Of a stretch of 64,000 nt of DNA, positions 8,592 through 16,722 are shown piece by piece (position 1 is the first letter of the stretch; each line of letters starts with the position of its first letter). Source of the DNA: JAFGLZ01 sp964622545 (GTDB lineage Bacteria; Planctomycetota; Phycisphaerae; UBA1845; JAFGLZ01). The DNA lies in the NCBI GenBank assembly GCA_964622545.1, contig CAZUQM010000037.1:8693-72692 (forward strand), read 5' to 3'. Below the pieces are notes generated by a model that saw nothing but the letters and a program-made list of their open reading frames with translations, was not told the DNA's origin and ran no database searches. Made by a program: the position numbers and the translations under genes.

Positions 8592-8903
8592 ATGGACATC
8601 TACCACACGATCGTTCGGCCTCTGGTGACCGAGAAGGGCACCTTTCAGAGCCAGCAGAACCATGGCGAGACGAAGTGGATGGCTCCGCGCGGCGGGGCGT
8701 ACAGCTTCGAGGTCCATCCGGACGCGAACAAGACGCAGATCAAACAGGCCGTCGAGAAGATCTACAACGTCAAGGTGCTGAGCGTGCGGACGGCCAACCG
8801 GCGCGGGAAACCTCGTCGGGTGCGGTTCAAGACGGGCAACACGAAAGAATGGAAGAAGGCGGTGGTGGTCCTGGATCCGGACAGCCATATCGACCTGTTC
8901 TAG
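8592..8903 (+). CDS. rplW: 50S ribosomal protein L23
   Basis: This 103-residue protein has the L23 pattern: IVRPLVTEKGTF at the start, YSFEVHPDANKTQIKQAVEKIYNVKVLSV in the middle, and a basic tail. L23 borders the exit tunnel and docks trigger factor and SRP. A short insertion (QNHGETKWMAPRGG, about residues 21-34) separates the first strand from the core. Confidence 0.95.
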   Translation: MDIYHTIVRPLVTEKGTFQSQQNHGETKWMAPRGGAYSFEVHPDANKTQIKQAVEKIYNVKVLSVRTANRRGKPRRVRFKTGNTKEWKKAVVVLDPDSHIDLF

Positions 8904-8941
8904 CAGCGGCCGGTGCCGACCGGCATGGATGGTGAGTGACG

Positions 8942-9805
8942 ATGGCGATCAAGATCTACAAACCGACGTCGGCCGGGCGACGGAAGGCCTCGGTGAACCT
9001 GCACAGCGAGATCACCGACAAGCGCCGCAAGCCCGAGAAGTCGCTGCTGGAGCCGTTGAAGAAGACGGGGGGCCGGAACCATCACGGCAAGATCACGGCC
9101 TGGCATCGCGGGGGCGGGCACAAGCGCCGCTACCGTCGGATCGACTTCAAGCGGAAAAAGGACCACGTCGAGGCGAAGGTGGTGGCGATCGAGTACGACC
9201 CGAACCGGACGTGCCACATCGCGCTGCTGGAGTATGCCGACGGCGAGAAGCGGTACATCCTGGCGCCTCAGGGCCTCCAGGCGGGCGAGGTGCTCGAATC
9301 GGGCCAGCAGGTCGAGCCGAAGTCGGGCAACTGCATGCCGCTGAAGTCGATTCCGGTGGGCATGGACGTGCACAACATCGAGCTGATCGCCGGTCAGGGC
9401 GGCAAGATGGTTCGCTCGGCGGGCAGCTCGGCGAGGTTGGTGGCCCGCGAGGGCGACTGGGCGACGCTGCTGCTGCCGTCGGGTGAGATGCGGCAGGTCC
9501 GTGGTGAGTGTCGCGCGACGATCGGCGTGATCGGCAACGCGGACCACCAGAACGTTCGGCTCGGCAAGGCCGGCCGCAAGCGGCACATGGGTCGCCGGCC
9601 CCACGTGCGGGGTACGGCGATGAACCCGGTGGCTCACCCGCTGGGCGGCGGCGAAGGTCGCAGCGGCGGCGGTCGCCATCCGTGCAGCCCCTGGGGCAAG
9701 CTGGCCAAGGGGGGTCGGACGCGCAAGAAAGGCAAGCCGTCGAGCAAGCGGATTCTGCGTCGCCGTCGGTCGGTGCGTTACGGTCAGTTGCCGAGGCCGA
9801 AGTAG
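8942..9805 (+). CDS. rplB: 50S ribosomal protein L2
   Basis: The start ATG at 8942 gives MAIKIYKPTSAGRR, the usual L2 N-terminus; an in-frame GTG two codons earlier is less likely. The protein has about 287 residues, the normal size. It shows the GRNHHGKITAWHRGGGHK block and the conserved VAHPLGGGEGRSGGGRHP loop, which in L2 approaches the peptidyl transferase centre. The tail is strongly basic. Confidence 0.95.
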   Translation: MAIKIYKPTSAGRRKASVNLHSEITDKRRKPEKSLLEPLKKTGGRNHHGKITAWHRGGGHKRRYRRIDFKRKKDHVEAKVVAIEYDPNRTCHIALLEYADGEKRYILAPQGLQAGEVLESGQQVEPKSGNCMPLKSIPVGMDVHNIELIAGQGGKMVRSAGSSARLVAREGDWATLLLPSGEMRQVRGECRATIGVIGNADHQNVRLGKAGRKRHMGRRPHVRGTAMNPVAHPLGGGEGRSGGGRHPCSPWGKLAKGGRTRKKGKPSSKRILRRRRSVRYGQLPRPK

Positions 9806-9866
9806 CGACAGGGACGGGTTGGAGCGAGACCCGCGGTAAGATGTGAGACATGAGAGAGGTTGAGGC

Positions 9867-10136
9867 ATGTCGCGTAGCTTAAAGAAAGGCCCGTACGTCG
9901 ACGAGAAGCTGTTTCGCAAGGTGATGCGGAGCAAGGAGACGGGCGAGCGCCAACCGATCAAGACGTGGGCGCGAGCCTGCACGATCGTGCCGGAGTTCGT
10001 GGGTCACACCTTCGCGGTGCACAACGGGAAGAACCATGTCAATGTGCTGTGCACGGAGGACATGGTGGGCCATAAGCTGGGCGAGTTCGCCCCGACGCGA
10101 TTGTTCCGCGGCCATGCCGGCGGCAAGCGGCGCTAG
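9867..10136 (+). CDS. rpsS: 30S ribosomal protein S19
   Basis: The 89-residue protein is a full-length S19, starting MSRSLKKGPYVDEKL and containing VGHTFAVHNGKNHVNV and GHKLGEFAPTR. It binds 16S rRNA in the 30S head with S13. AGAGAGG lies upstream of the ATG. Confidence 0.95.
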   Translation: MSRSLKKGPYVDEKLFRKVMRSKETGERQPIKTWARACTIVPEFVGHTFAVHNGKNHVNVLCTEDMVGHKLGEFAPTRLFRGHAGGKRR

Positions 10137-10159
10137 TGGTCTGACAGGGAGAGCTGTCG

Positions 10160-10489
10160 ATGCCTTGGAAAGCGGTATACCGATACGCACGCATCAGCCC
10201 TCGTAAGGCGCGGCTGGTCGCCGACATGATCCGTGGTCGCCACGTGGACGAGGCGATCGAGATACTCGACTTCACGAAGAAGCGGGCCAGCGGGATGGTC
10301 AAGAAGGTCCTGCGCTCGGCGATCGCCAACGCGGACGAGCAGGAGGCCGACGTCAGCACGCTGTTCGTGCAAGAGGTTCGTGTGGACCAGGGCCCGCAGA
10401 TCAAGCGCTGGCGGCCCAAGGATCGCGGTCGGGCCCATCCGTACGCCCATCCGACGAGTCACATCGTGGTGATGGTGGACGAGGGCTAG
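10160..10489 (+). CDS. rplV: 50S ribosomal protein L22
   Basis: The 109-residue product has the L22 features YARISPRKARLVADMIRG near the start and the C-terminal hairpin with RAHPYAHPTSHI, which lines the exit tunnel. Spacing to rpsS is 23 bases, with a GGGAGA ribosome site. Confidence 0.95.
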   Translation: MPWKAVYRYARISPRKARLVADMIRGRHVDEAIEILDFTKKRASGMVKKVLRSAIANADEQEADVSTLFVQEVRVDQGPQIKRWRPKDRGRAHPYAHPTSHIVVMVDEG

Positions 10490-10560
10490 GCGGAGATAGG
10501 GACGGCGCCGGCAGAGGGGGCCCGGCAGGACGAGCCTGAGATCAGGCCAGGAGCAAGGTT

Positions 10561-11259
10561 GTGGGTCAGAAGGTCAATCCAATCGGCTTTCGAACGGGGA
10601 TCACCGAGGGGTGGAAGGCGCGATGGTACGCGCCCAAGGCCGCCTACGGGGAGTTCCTGGTCGAGGACCAGAAGATTCGTCGGTACGTCGACGACAAGCT
10701 GAACCGTAGGCCCCCGTCGGCTCAGATCGCCAAGGTCGAGATCGAGCGGACGCGCAACGAGGTGGCGGTGTACATCCACACGGCCCGTCCTGGCATGGTG
10801 ATCGGGGCCCGTGGGGCGGACATCGAGAAGCTCCAGGAGGAGCTCGAGGAGCTGATCGACCGCAAGGTCGAGATCAAGGTGATCGAGATCAAGAACCCGG
10901 ACTTATCGGCGCAGCTCGTGGCCGAGTCGATCGCCGAGCAGCTCAAGAAGCGGTCGAGCTTTCGGCGGACGATGAAGCAGCGGTGCGAGGGGACGATGCA
11001 GGCGGGCGCCAAGGGCGTCAAGATCATCTGCAAGGGTCGGCTCGGCGGGGCGGAGATGGCCCGGAGCGAGCGTCAGACGATGGGATCGATTCCGCTCCAG
11101 ACGCTTCAGGCCCATGTGGATTACGGCTATGCCCCGAGCGTGACCAAGCAAGGCACGATCGGGGTTCGGGTTTGGATCTACACCGGCATGTACGGAGAGG
11201 AAGCGGCTTCGGAAGGGGACGAAGGCCCCCGGCGGCCGCACCGACGGGGTAAGCGCTGA
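10561..11259 (+). CDS. rpsC: 30S ribosomal protein S3
   Basis: This 232-residue S3 begins at GTG with MGQKVNPIGFRTGI and has the KH domain motif VIGARGADIEKL and the C-terminal KIICKGRLGGAEMARSE segment. S3 lies at the mRNA entry site. An AGGAG at about 10550 supports the GTG. The tail after YGEE is short, charged and not conserved. Confidence 0.95.
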   Translation: MGQKVNPIGFRTGITEGWKARWYAPKAAYGEFLVEDQKIRRYVDDKLNRRPPSAQIAKVEIERTRNEVAVYIHTARPGMVIGARGADIEKLQEELEELIDRKVEIKVIEIKNPDLSAQLVAESIAEQLKKRSSFRRTMKQRCEGTMQAGAKGVKIICKGRLGGAEMARSERQTMGSIPLQTLQAHVDYGYAPSVTKQGTIGVRVWIYTGMYGEEAASEGDEGPRRPHRRGKR

Positions 11260-11317
11260 GGTGCGACGACGCGTCCCGCCGAGACGGGCGGGGTGATGTG
11301 TTTCAGGAGGTGGCGCG

Positions 11318-11737
11318 ATGCCACTGATGCCCAAGCGGATCAAGTTCCGCAAACAGCAGCGAGGCAAGATTCGAGGGGTCGCCCAGAAGGGCAATCGGGT
11401 CTCGTTCGGGGATTTCGGGATTCAGGTGCTCGACGGCGGTTGGATCACGGCGGCTCAGATCGAGGCGGCCCGCGTCGCGGCGACGCACTTTCTGCGTCGC
11501 GAGGGGCGGGTCTACATTCGGATCTTTCCGGACAAGCCGGTGTCGAGCAAGCCGCTCGAGGTTCGGATGGGCAAGGGCAAGGGCGAGCCTGATTTCTGGG
11601 TCGCCCGCGTCAAGCCCGGGACGGTGGTGTTCGAGTTGGGCGGCGTGGAAGAGGACATTGCTCGGCAGGCGCTGGCCCGTGTGGCGGCCAAGCTGCCGTA
11701 TCGGTGTCGTATGGTGTCGCGTCGCCTGACGGTCTAG
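11318..11737 (+). CDS. rplP: 50S ribosomal protein L16
   Basis: The 139-residue protein matches L16: LMPKRIKFRKQQRGK at the start, VSFGDFGIQVLDGGWITAAQIEAAR, and the VRMGKGKGEPDFWVARVKPG loop, which reaches the A-site tRNA. A good AGGAGG precedes the ATG. Confidence 0.95.
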   Translation: MPLMPKRIKFRKQQRGKIRGVAQKGNRVSFGDFGIQVLDGGWITAAQIEAARVAATHFLRREGRVYIRIFPDKPVSSKPLEVRMGKGKGEPDFWVARVKPGTVVFELGGVEEDIARQALARVAAKLPYRCRMVSRRLTV

Positions 11738-11755
11738 CAGCGGGAGGTGGGTGTC

Positions 11756-12004
11756 GTGAAGATCGACGAGATCCGTGAGTTGTCGACCGAGGAGTTGCAC
11801 AGCGAACTGGACCGGCTGCGCCGGCATCTGTTCGACCTGCGAAGCCAGGCCGTCACGGAGAAGCTCGAGGATCCTGCTCAGCTCGGCAAGACCAAACGCG
11901 ACATCGCGCGGATTCACACGGTGTTGCAGGAGCGCGGTGAGAAGGACGTCGAGCAGAAGCAGTATCACATGGAAACGCTGGCGAGTCACAAGGCCGGCGG
12001 TTAG
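11756..12004 (+). CDS. rpmC: 50S ribosomal protein L29
   Basis: The GTG at 11756 (GGGAGG eight bases upstream) gives an 82-residue helical protein, MKIDEIRELSTEELHSEL, with the family pattern LFDLRSQAV and the C-terminal IARIHTVLQER. It is longer than the usual 60-70 residues because of a charged tail. L29 sits next to L23 at the tunnel exit. Confidence 0.93.
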   Translation: MKIDEIRELSTEELHSELDRLRRHLFDLRSQAVTEKLEDPAQLGKTKRDIARIHTVLQERGEKDVEQKQYHMETLASHKAGG

Positions 12005-12058
12005 GGATTGCGGCCGGCCGGTTGGCGATGGCGCACCGGGTCGAGCGAAGGACAGGCG

Positions 12059-12364
12059 ATGGCAGACGAAACGAACACGACAGCGACAACCTCGGCGACG
12101 TCGTCCAAGCGGAAGCAGCGGACGACGCGGACGGGCACGGTGGCCAGCGACAAGGGCGACAAGACGATCGTGGTCGTGATGGACTACAACGTCAAGCACC
12201 CCAAGTACGGCAAGTTCATCCGACGGAGCGTCAAGGCCCACGCGCACGACCCGAAGAACGAGGCCCGGGTCGGGGACAAGGTCGAACTGATGAAGTGCCG
12301 TAACATCAGCAAGACCAAGGCGTGGCGCCTGGTTCGCATCGTGTCCAAGGGTGTGTTGAGCTAG
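12059..12364 (+). CDS. rpsQ: 30S ribosomal protein S17
   Basis: The ATG at 12059 follows AAGGA and gives 101 residues. After a Thr/Ser-rich N-terminal extension of about 20 residues, the S17 OB fold appears: GTVASDKGDKTIVVV, then HPKYGKFIRRSVKAHAHD and VGDKVELMKCRNISKTKAW. S17 is a primary 16S rRNA binder. Confidence 0.95.
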   Translation: MADETNTTATTSATSSKRKQRTTRTGTVASDKGDKTIVVVMDYNVKHPKYGKFIRRSVKAHAHDPKNEARVGDKVELMKCRNISKTKAWRLVRIVSKGVLS

Positions 12365-12416
12365 AGGCCGCGGGCCGGTTCGTCGGACGGATCGGCCCGG
12401 AGGCTGGAGCAGAGAG

Positions 12417-12833
12417 ATGATCCAACTTCAGACCATGCTCGACATCGCTGACAACACCGGGGCGCGTCGCGCCCAGGTGATTCAGGTGTTGGGGGGTTCG
12501 ACGGCGCGTCACGGCAAGAAGAAGCTTCGGACGGCGTCGGTGGGCGACATCGTGGTGTGCAGCGTGAAGGACGCGCTGCCGAACAGCGACTTCGCGGCCG
12601 GCAAGGACCGTCGCGACAAGGCGACCCGCCGCAAGGTGCGCTGCGTGGTGGTCCGGACGCGCAACCCGGTCCGTCGTGAGGACGGCTCGTACGTCCGGTT
12701 CGACAGCAACGCGGGCGTGATCATCAACGAGGACAAGAGCCCGCGTGGCACGCGGATCTTCGGAGCCGTGGCCCGGGAGCTGCGTGAGAAGGGTTTCATG
12801 AAGATCATCTCGCTGGCCAGTGAGGTGGTGTAG
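12417..12833 (+). CDS. rplN: 50S ribosomal protein L14 with an internal insertion
   Basis: The protein is 138 residues, against about 122 in most bacteria. The ends are normal (MIQLQTMLDIADNTGARR and RELREKGFMKIISLASEVV). The extra length lies at about residues 56-72, a charged stretch (NSDFAAGKDRRDKATRRK) replacing the short turn between strands. L14 forms bridge B8 and binds the silencing factor RsfS. Confidence 0.95.
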   Translation: MIQLQTMLDIADNTGARRAQVIQVLGGSTARHGKKKLRTASVGDIVVCSVKDALPNSDFAAGKDRRDKATRRKVRCVVVRTRNPVRREDGSYVRFDSNAGVIINEDKSPRGTRIFGAVARELREKGFMKIISLASEVV

Positions 12834-12905
12834 TCGCAAGGCGCCCGGCGGGCCGGCGGTGACGAGCGGCCGGGGTGAGACGATAGGAAGGCTTGGAGTA
12901 GAGCG

Positions 12906-13286
12906 ATGGCTCGACACGTCCGAAAGGGCGACCTGGTGGAGGTCGTCAGCGGCGACCACAAGGGTCAGCAGGGACGCATTCTACGGGTCGACACGAAACG
13001 TGACGCCGTGGTGGTCGAGGGCGTGAATCTGGTCTACCGGCACGTCCGTCCGTCCCGGCAGTATCCCCAGGGCGGTCGGCTGCAGAAGGAAGCGCCGATC
13101 CACGTCTCGAACGTGTTGCCGGTGGATCCGAAGACGGGTCGCGGCTCGCGGGTTCGGTTCGTGACCGAGCGGGACGCGTCGGGCAAGGTGGTGGCCAAGC
13201 AGCGCGTCACCGTGGGCGGAACGACCTTGGGTGATGTCACGCACGGTCGGATCGAGGGCGCCGGGGCCGCCGAACAGGCGGGTTAA
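12906..13286 (+). CDS. rplX: 50S ribosomal protein L24
   Basis: The 126-residue product opens with a KOW motif, VRKGDLVEVVSGDHKGQQG, typical of L24, an assembly-initiating protein. The middle contains VNLVYRHVRPSRQYPQGGR and APIHVSNVLPVDP. The C-terminal 25 residues extend beyond the usual length. Confidence 0.94.
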   Translation: MARHVRKGDLVEVVSGDHKGQQGRILRVDTKRDAVVVEGVNLVYRHVRPSRQYPQGGRLQKEAPIHVSNVLPVDPKTGRGSRVRFVTERDASGKVVAKQRVTVGGTTLGDVTHGRIEGAGAAEQAG

Positions 13287-13322
13287 CGCACCCCTCCGGC
13301 TTCGTTGAGAGAGCAAAGCACA

Positions 13323-13862
13323 ATGGCCCGGTTGTATGACAGATATCGAAACGACGTGATGCCGGCCCTGAAGCAGGACCTCGGCCGCGAGAACGTGCAC
13401 AGCATCCCGCGCATCGAGAAGGTGATCGTCTCGATGGGGATCGGCCGAGCGGTGCAGGACAAGAAGTTCCTGGAGCCGGCGAGCAAGGAGCTGGCTCAGA
13501 TCACGGGGCAGAAGCCGGTGATCTGCAAGGCCCGCAAGAGCGTCTCGAACTTCAAGCTCCGCAAGGGCAATCCGATCGGGCTGAAGGTGACGCTGCGTCG
13601 CGATCGGATGTACGAGTTTCTGGATCGGCTGATCAGCGTGGCGATCCCTCGTGTGAGGGACTTCCGCGGTCTGGATCCGAAGAGCTTCGACGGGCGGGGC
13701 AACTACTCGATGGGTCTGAGCGAGCAGACCGTGTTCCCCGAGATCGACCCGAACAAGGTCGAGAGCCAGCAGGGGATGAACATCACGATCGTGACGACGG
13801 CCCAGAACGACGCCGAGTGCCGGCAGTTGCTTTCGATGATGGGGATGCCGTTTAGGAGCTAG
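13323..13862 (+). CDS. rplE: 50S ribosomal protein L5
   Basis: Starting at the ATG at 13323 the protein is 179 residues, normal for L5. It has YRNDVMPALKQDLG near the start, ITGQKPVICKARKSVSNFKL, and the FDGRGNYSMGLSEQTVFPEI block. L5 binds 5S rRNA and contacts P-site tRNA. Confidence 0.95.
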   Translation: MARLYDRYRNDVMPALKQDLGRENVHSIPRIEKVIVSMGIGRAVQDKKFLEPASKELAQITGQKPVICKARKSVSNFKLRKGNPIGLKVTLRRDRMYEFLDRLISVAIPRVRDFRGLDPKSFDGRGNYSMGLSEQTVFPEIDPNKVESQQGMNITIVTTAQNDAECRQLLSMMGMPFRS

Positions 13863-13936
13863 TCACCGCGAGAGGCGGTAGGCCGGACGGGCCCGCAGGG
13901 GGTCGGTCGGGCTGAGAAGACCAGGGTGGTGTTTGG

Positions 13937-14122
13937 ATGGCACGGAAATCGCTCATTGCCAAGTGCAATCGCAAGCCCAAGTATAGCGCGCGGGCCTATC
14001 GGCGGTGCGAGTTGTGCGGCCGATCTCGTGCGGTGTACCGGAAGTTCCGCCTCTGTCGGATCTGCTTCCGGACGCTGGCCAACCAGGGCAAGATCCCGGG
14101 CGTGCGCAAGGCGAGCTGGTAG
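13937..14122 (+). CDS. rpsN: 30S ribosomal protein S14, zinc-binding type
   Basis: This short 61-residue S14 has two CxxC pairs (CELC at 24-27 and CRIC at 40-43 by count), the zinc-dependent C+ form, rather than the 100-residue C- form of E. coli. S14 helps assemble the 30S head. It sits between rplE and rpsH, the standard place. Confidence 0.95.
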   Translation: MARKSLIAKCNRKPKYSARAYRRCELCGRSRAVYRKFRLCRICFRTLANQGKIPGVRKASW

Positions 14123-14194
14123 AGAGCAGGATGGAGCTTGAGGCGGGGCGGTCGAGGCGGGGTTCGCCGGACCGACCGCTGAACGGAGCAGACG

Positions 14195-14590
14195 ATGTGG
14201 AGTGACCCGGTAGCCGACATGCTGACGCGGATCCGCAACGGGGTTCGCATTCGTCGGGACGAGGTGACGATTCCGAGTTCGAAGCTGAAGGTCGGTGTGG
14301 CCCAGGTGCTCAAGGCCGAGGGGTTCATCACGGACTACGACGTGATCGACGACGGACGTCAGGGAGTCCTTCGCGTGACGCTGAAGTACGGTCCGCACGG
14401 CGAGCAGGTGATCACCAAGCTGGACCGGGCGAGCAAGCCGGGATGTCGGGTGTATCGGTCGGCCAAGGACCTGCCCTCGGTGTTGGACGGGCTGGGCGTG
14501 GCGATCGTCTCGACGAGTCAGGGCGTGATGAGCGACCGCGAGTGTCGCGAGAAGAACGTGGGCGGCGAGCTCGTGTGCACCGTCTACTAG
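14195..14590 (+). CDS. rpsH: 30S ribosomal protein S8
   Basis: The 131-residue protein begins WSDPVADMLTRIRNGVRI and ends with GLGVAIVSTSQGVMSDREC, both diagnostic of S8. S8 binds the central domain of 16S rRNA; in E. coli it also represses the spc operon. Confidence 0.95.
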   Translation: MWSDPVADMLTRIRNGVRIRRDEVTIPSSKLKVGVAQVLKAEGFITDYDVIDDGRQGVLRVTLKYGPHGEQVITKLDRASKPGCRVYRSAKDLPSVLDGLGVAIVSTSQGVMSDRECREKNVGGELVCTVY

Positions 14591-14611
14591 AAGGATTGAG
14601 GGTCAGGAACG

Positions 14612-15208
14612 ATGTCACGCGTAGGCAAGCAACCGATCCCGATTCCGGACGGGGTGACCGTCTCGGTGAACGGATCGTCGGTGTCGGTCAGCAAGGGCGA
14701 TAAGTCGCTGAGTCTCGAGGTCTCTCCGGCGATCCAGGTGGAGGTCGACACCGAGACCAAGCAGATCGTGGTGACCCGGCCGAGCGATTCGCGACAGCAT
14801 CGGGCGCTGCACGGGCTCACCCGCTCGCTGATCAACAACATGATCGTGGGCGTGACGACCGGCTACGAGAAGAAGATGGAGCTGTACGGGGCGGGGTACA
14901 GCTGCAACCTGCAGGGCAACACCCTGATGTTGAACTGCGGTTACATGGGTCGCGGCCTGAACGCCCCGGCGCAGTTCACGATTCCCGTTCCGGCGGGGGT
15001 GGAGGTGACGGTGGAGACGCCGGCGGCTCGGGGTGACGACGTGCCGGCGAAGTTCACGGTCAAGGGCATCGACAAGCAGCAGGTGCATCAGTTCGCGGCG
15101 GACCTGCGTCGGATTCGTCCTCCGGAGCCGTACAAGGGCAAAGGGCTTCGTTACGCGGACGAGTACGTGCGTCGGCTGCCGGGCAAGGCCTTTGTGGGTG
15201 GTGGCTAG
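14612..15208 (+). CDS. rplF: 50S ribosomal protein L6
   Basis: MSRVGKQPIPIPDGV and the C-terminal RRIRPPEPYKGKGLRYADE block identify L6. At 198 residues it is about 20 longer than E. coli L6. Two internal copies of the L6 fold are recognisable. It lies near the factor-binding site of the 50S subunit. Confidence 0.95.
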   Translation: MSRVGKQPIPIPDGVTVSVNGSSVSVSKGDKSLSLEVSPAIQVEVDTETKQIVVTRPSDSRQHRALHGLTRSLINNMIVGVTTGYEKKMELYGAGYSCNLQGNTLMLNCGYMGRGLNAPAQFTIPVPAGVEVTVETPAARGDDVPAKFTVKGIDKQQVHQFAADLRRIRPPEPYKGKGLRYADEYVRRLPGKAFVGGG

Positions 15209-15261
15209 GGTTCACGAGTCGCGATCGTCCGTGGTGGCGGTTGCCTGATGGAAGCCAGACG

Positions 15262-15630
15262 ATGGACGCAAGCAAGACCAAGAGCAAGCGACGGACGAGG
15301 CGGAAGATTCGGGTGCGCAAGCGGATTTTCGGGCTGCCCGAACGGCCGCGCCTGACGGTGTTTCGCAGTCTAAAGAACATCTACGCGCAGATCATTGACG
15401 ACACCGAGAGCAAGACGTTGGCCTCGGCCAGCACGCAGGACAAGGAGCTGGCCGGCGACGTGAGCTACGGGGGCAACAAGAAGGCGGCCGCGGTGGTGGG
15501 GGCCACGTTGGCCGAGCGCGCCAAGGCCAAGGGCATCGTCCGGGTCTCGTTCGATCGGAACGGGTTCAAGTACCACGGGCGGGTGAAGGAGTTGGCGGAC
15601 GCGGCCCGCAAGGGCGGGCTCGAGTTCTAG
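15262..15630 (+). CDS. rplR: 50S ribosomal protein L18
   Basis: The ATG at 15262 (GGAAG seven bases upstream) gives a 122-residue protein with a basic N-terminus, RLTVFRSLKNIYAQIIDD, and the C-terminal FDRNGFKYHGRVKELADAAR. L18 binds 5S rRNA with L5. An in-frame TTG at 15241 is less likely. Confidence 0.95.
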   Translation: MDASKTKSKRRTRRKIRVRKRIFGLPERPRLTVFRSLKNIYAQIIDDTESKTLASASTQDKELAGDVSYGGNKKAAAVVGATLAERAKAKGIVRVSFDRNGFKYHGRVKELADAARKGGLEF

Positions 15631-15684
15631 GCAGCATCCAAACGGTATGGGCCCGTAGAGGACCGAACAGAAATCGAGGTCGGC

Positions 15685-16197
15685 ATGGCTCGAGACTATA
15701 GCCCGAGAGTGGACGAAGAGAAGGTCGTCGAGGAAGAGGTGGTCAAGGTGTACCGTTGTGCCACGGTGGTCCGTGGCGGTCGACGGTTCAGCTTCGCCGC
15801 CCTGGTGGTGGTCGGCGACCGGGCCGGACACGTGGGCGTGGGCTATGGCAAGGCCAACGAGGTTCCTCCCGCGGTGGAGAAGGGCATCAAGAACGCCCGC
15901 AAGGCGATGACCGAGATCCCGCTGAAGGGCAGGACGATCCCGCATCGCGTGGTGGGTCGCTACGGTGCGAGCAAGGTGGTGATGGTGCCGGCGAGTGAGG
16001 GTACCGGCGTGATCGCGGGCTCGAGCGTGCGTCCGGTGCTGGAGCTGGCGGGCATCCATGACGTGCTGACCAAGAGCTACGGCAGCAACAGCCCGAAGAA
16101 CCTGGTCAAGGCGACGCTCAACGGGCTGGAGCAGCTCCGCAAGCAGGAGACCGTCGAGGAGCTGCGCGGCGTGAAGGTCAGCAGCCAGACGGTATGA
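15685..16197 (+). CDS. rpsE: 30S ribosomal protein S5
   Basis: The 170-residue product has VVRGGRRFSFAALVVVGD, VGVGYGKANEVPPAVEKG and the C-terminal GTGVIAGSSVRPVLELAGI. These are S5 double-stranded-RNA and fidelity-domain features. The next 65 bases hold no rpmD (L30), which normally follows here. Confidence 0.95.
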   Translation: MARDYSPRVDEEKVVEEEVVKVYRCATVVRGGRRFSFAALVVVGDRAGHVGVGYGKANEVPPAVEKGIKNARKAMTEIPLKGRTIPHRVVGRYGASKVVMVPASEGTGVIAGSSVRPVLELAGIHDVLTKSYGSNSPKNLVKATLNGLEQLRKQETVEELRGVKVSSQTV

Positions 16198-16262
16198 CTG
16201 GACAGACACGACCTCATTCGGGCCCATGGCGGTCCGACGACGAGACGAAAGGGACGTAAGCC

Positions 16263-16721
16263 GTGGACCTGAGCGAGATCACCCGACAAGCCGGCGCCAA
16301 CAAGCCCCGCAAGCGCGTGGGCCGAGGCCGGAGCAGCGGCAAGGGCAAGACGTGCGGTCGCGGTCACAAGGGCTGCCTGTCCCGATCGGGCGGTGGCGTT
16401 CGCCCGCTGACCGAGGGCGGTCAGATGCCGTTGTTCCGCCGGTTGCCCAAGCGCGGCTTCAACAACGCGAGTTTCCGCAAGGTCTACGAGCTGGTCAACG
16501 TGGGCGACCTGGAGCAGCGTTTCGAGTCGGGCGCGACGGTGAACCGCGAGAGCCTCATCGAGGCGGGCCTGATCCGAGGCGGCAAGAAGTCGCTGCCGAT
16601 CAAGGTGATGGGTGACGGCGAGCTGACCAAGAAGCTGACGGTGGAGGTGGATCGGTTCACGAAGTCGGCGGCGGAGAAGATCGCGTCGGCGGGTGGTAAG
16701 GCCAAGACGATCGGCGAGTGA
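16263..16721 (+). CDS. rplO: 50S ribosomal protein L15
   Basis: A GTG start gives 152 residues with the Gly/Arg-rich N-terminus KRVGRGRSSGKGKTCGRGHK and the EGGQMPLFRRLPKRGF motif of L15. It ends one base before the secY start, so the two are probably translationally coupled. Confidence 0.95.
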   Translation: MDLSEITRQAGANKPRKRVGRGRSSGKGKTCGRGHKGCLSRSGGGVRPLTEGGQMPLFRRLPKRGFNNASFRKVYELVNVGDLEQRFESGATVNRESLIEAGLIRGGKKSLPIKVMGDGELTKKLTVEVDRFTKSAAEKIASAGGKAKTIGE

Positions 16722-16722
16722 T

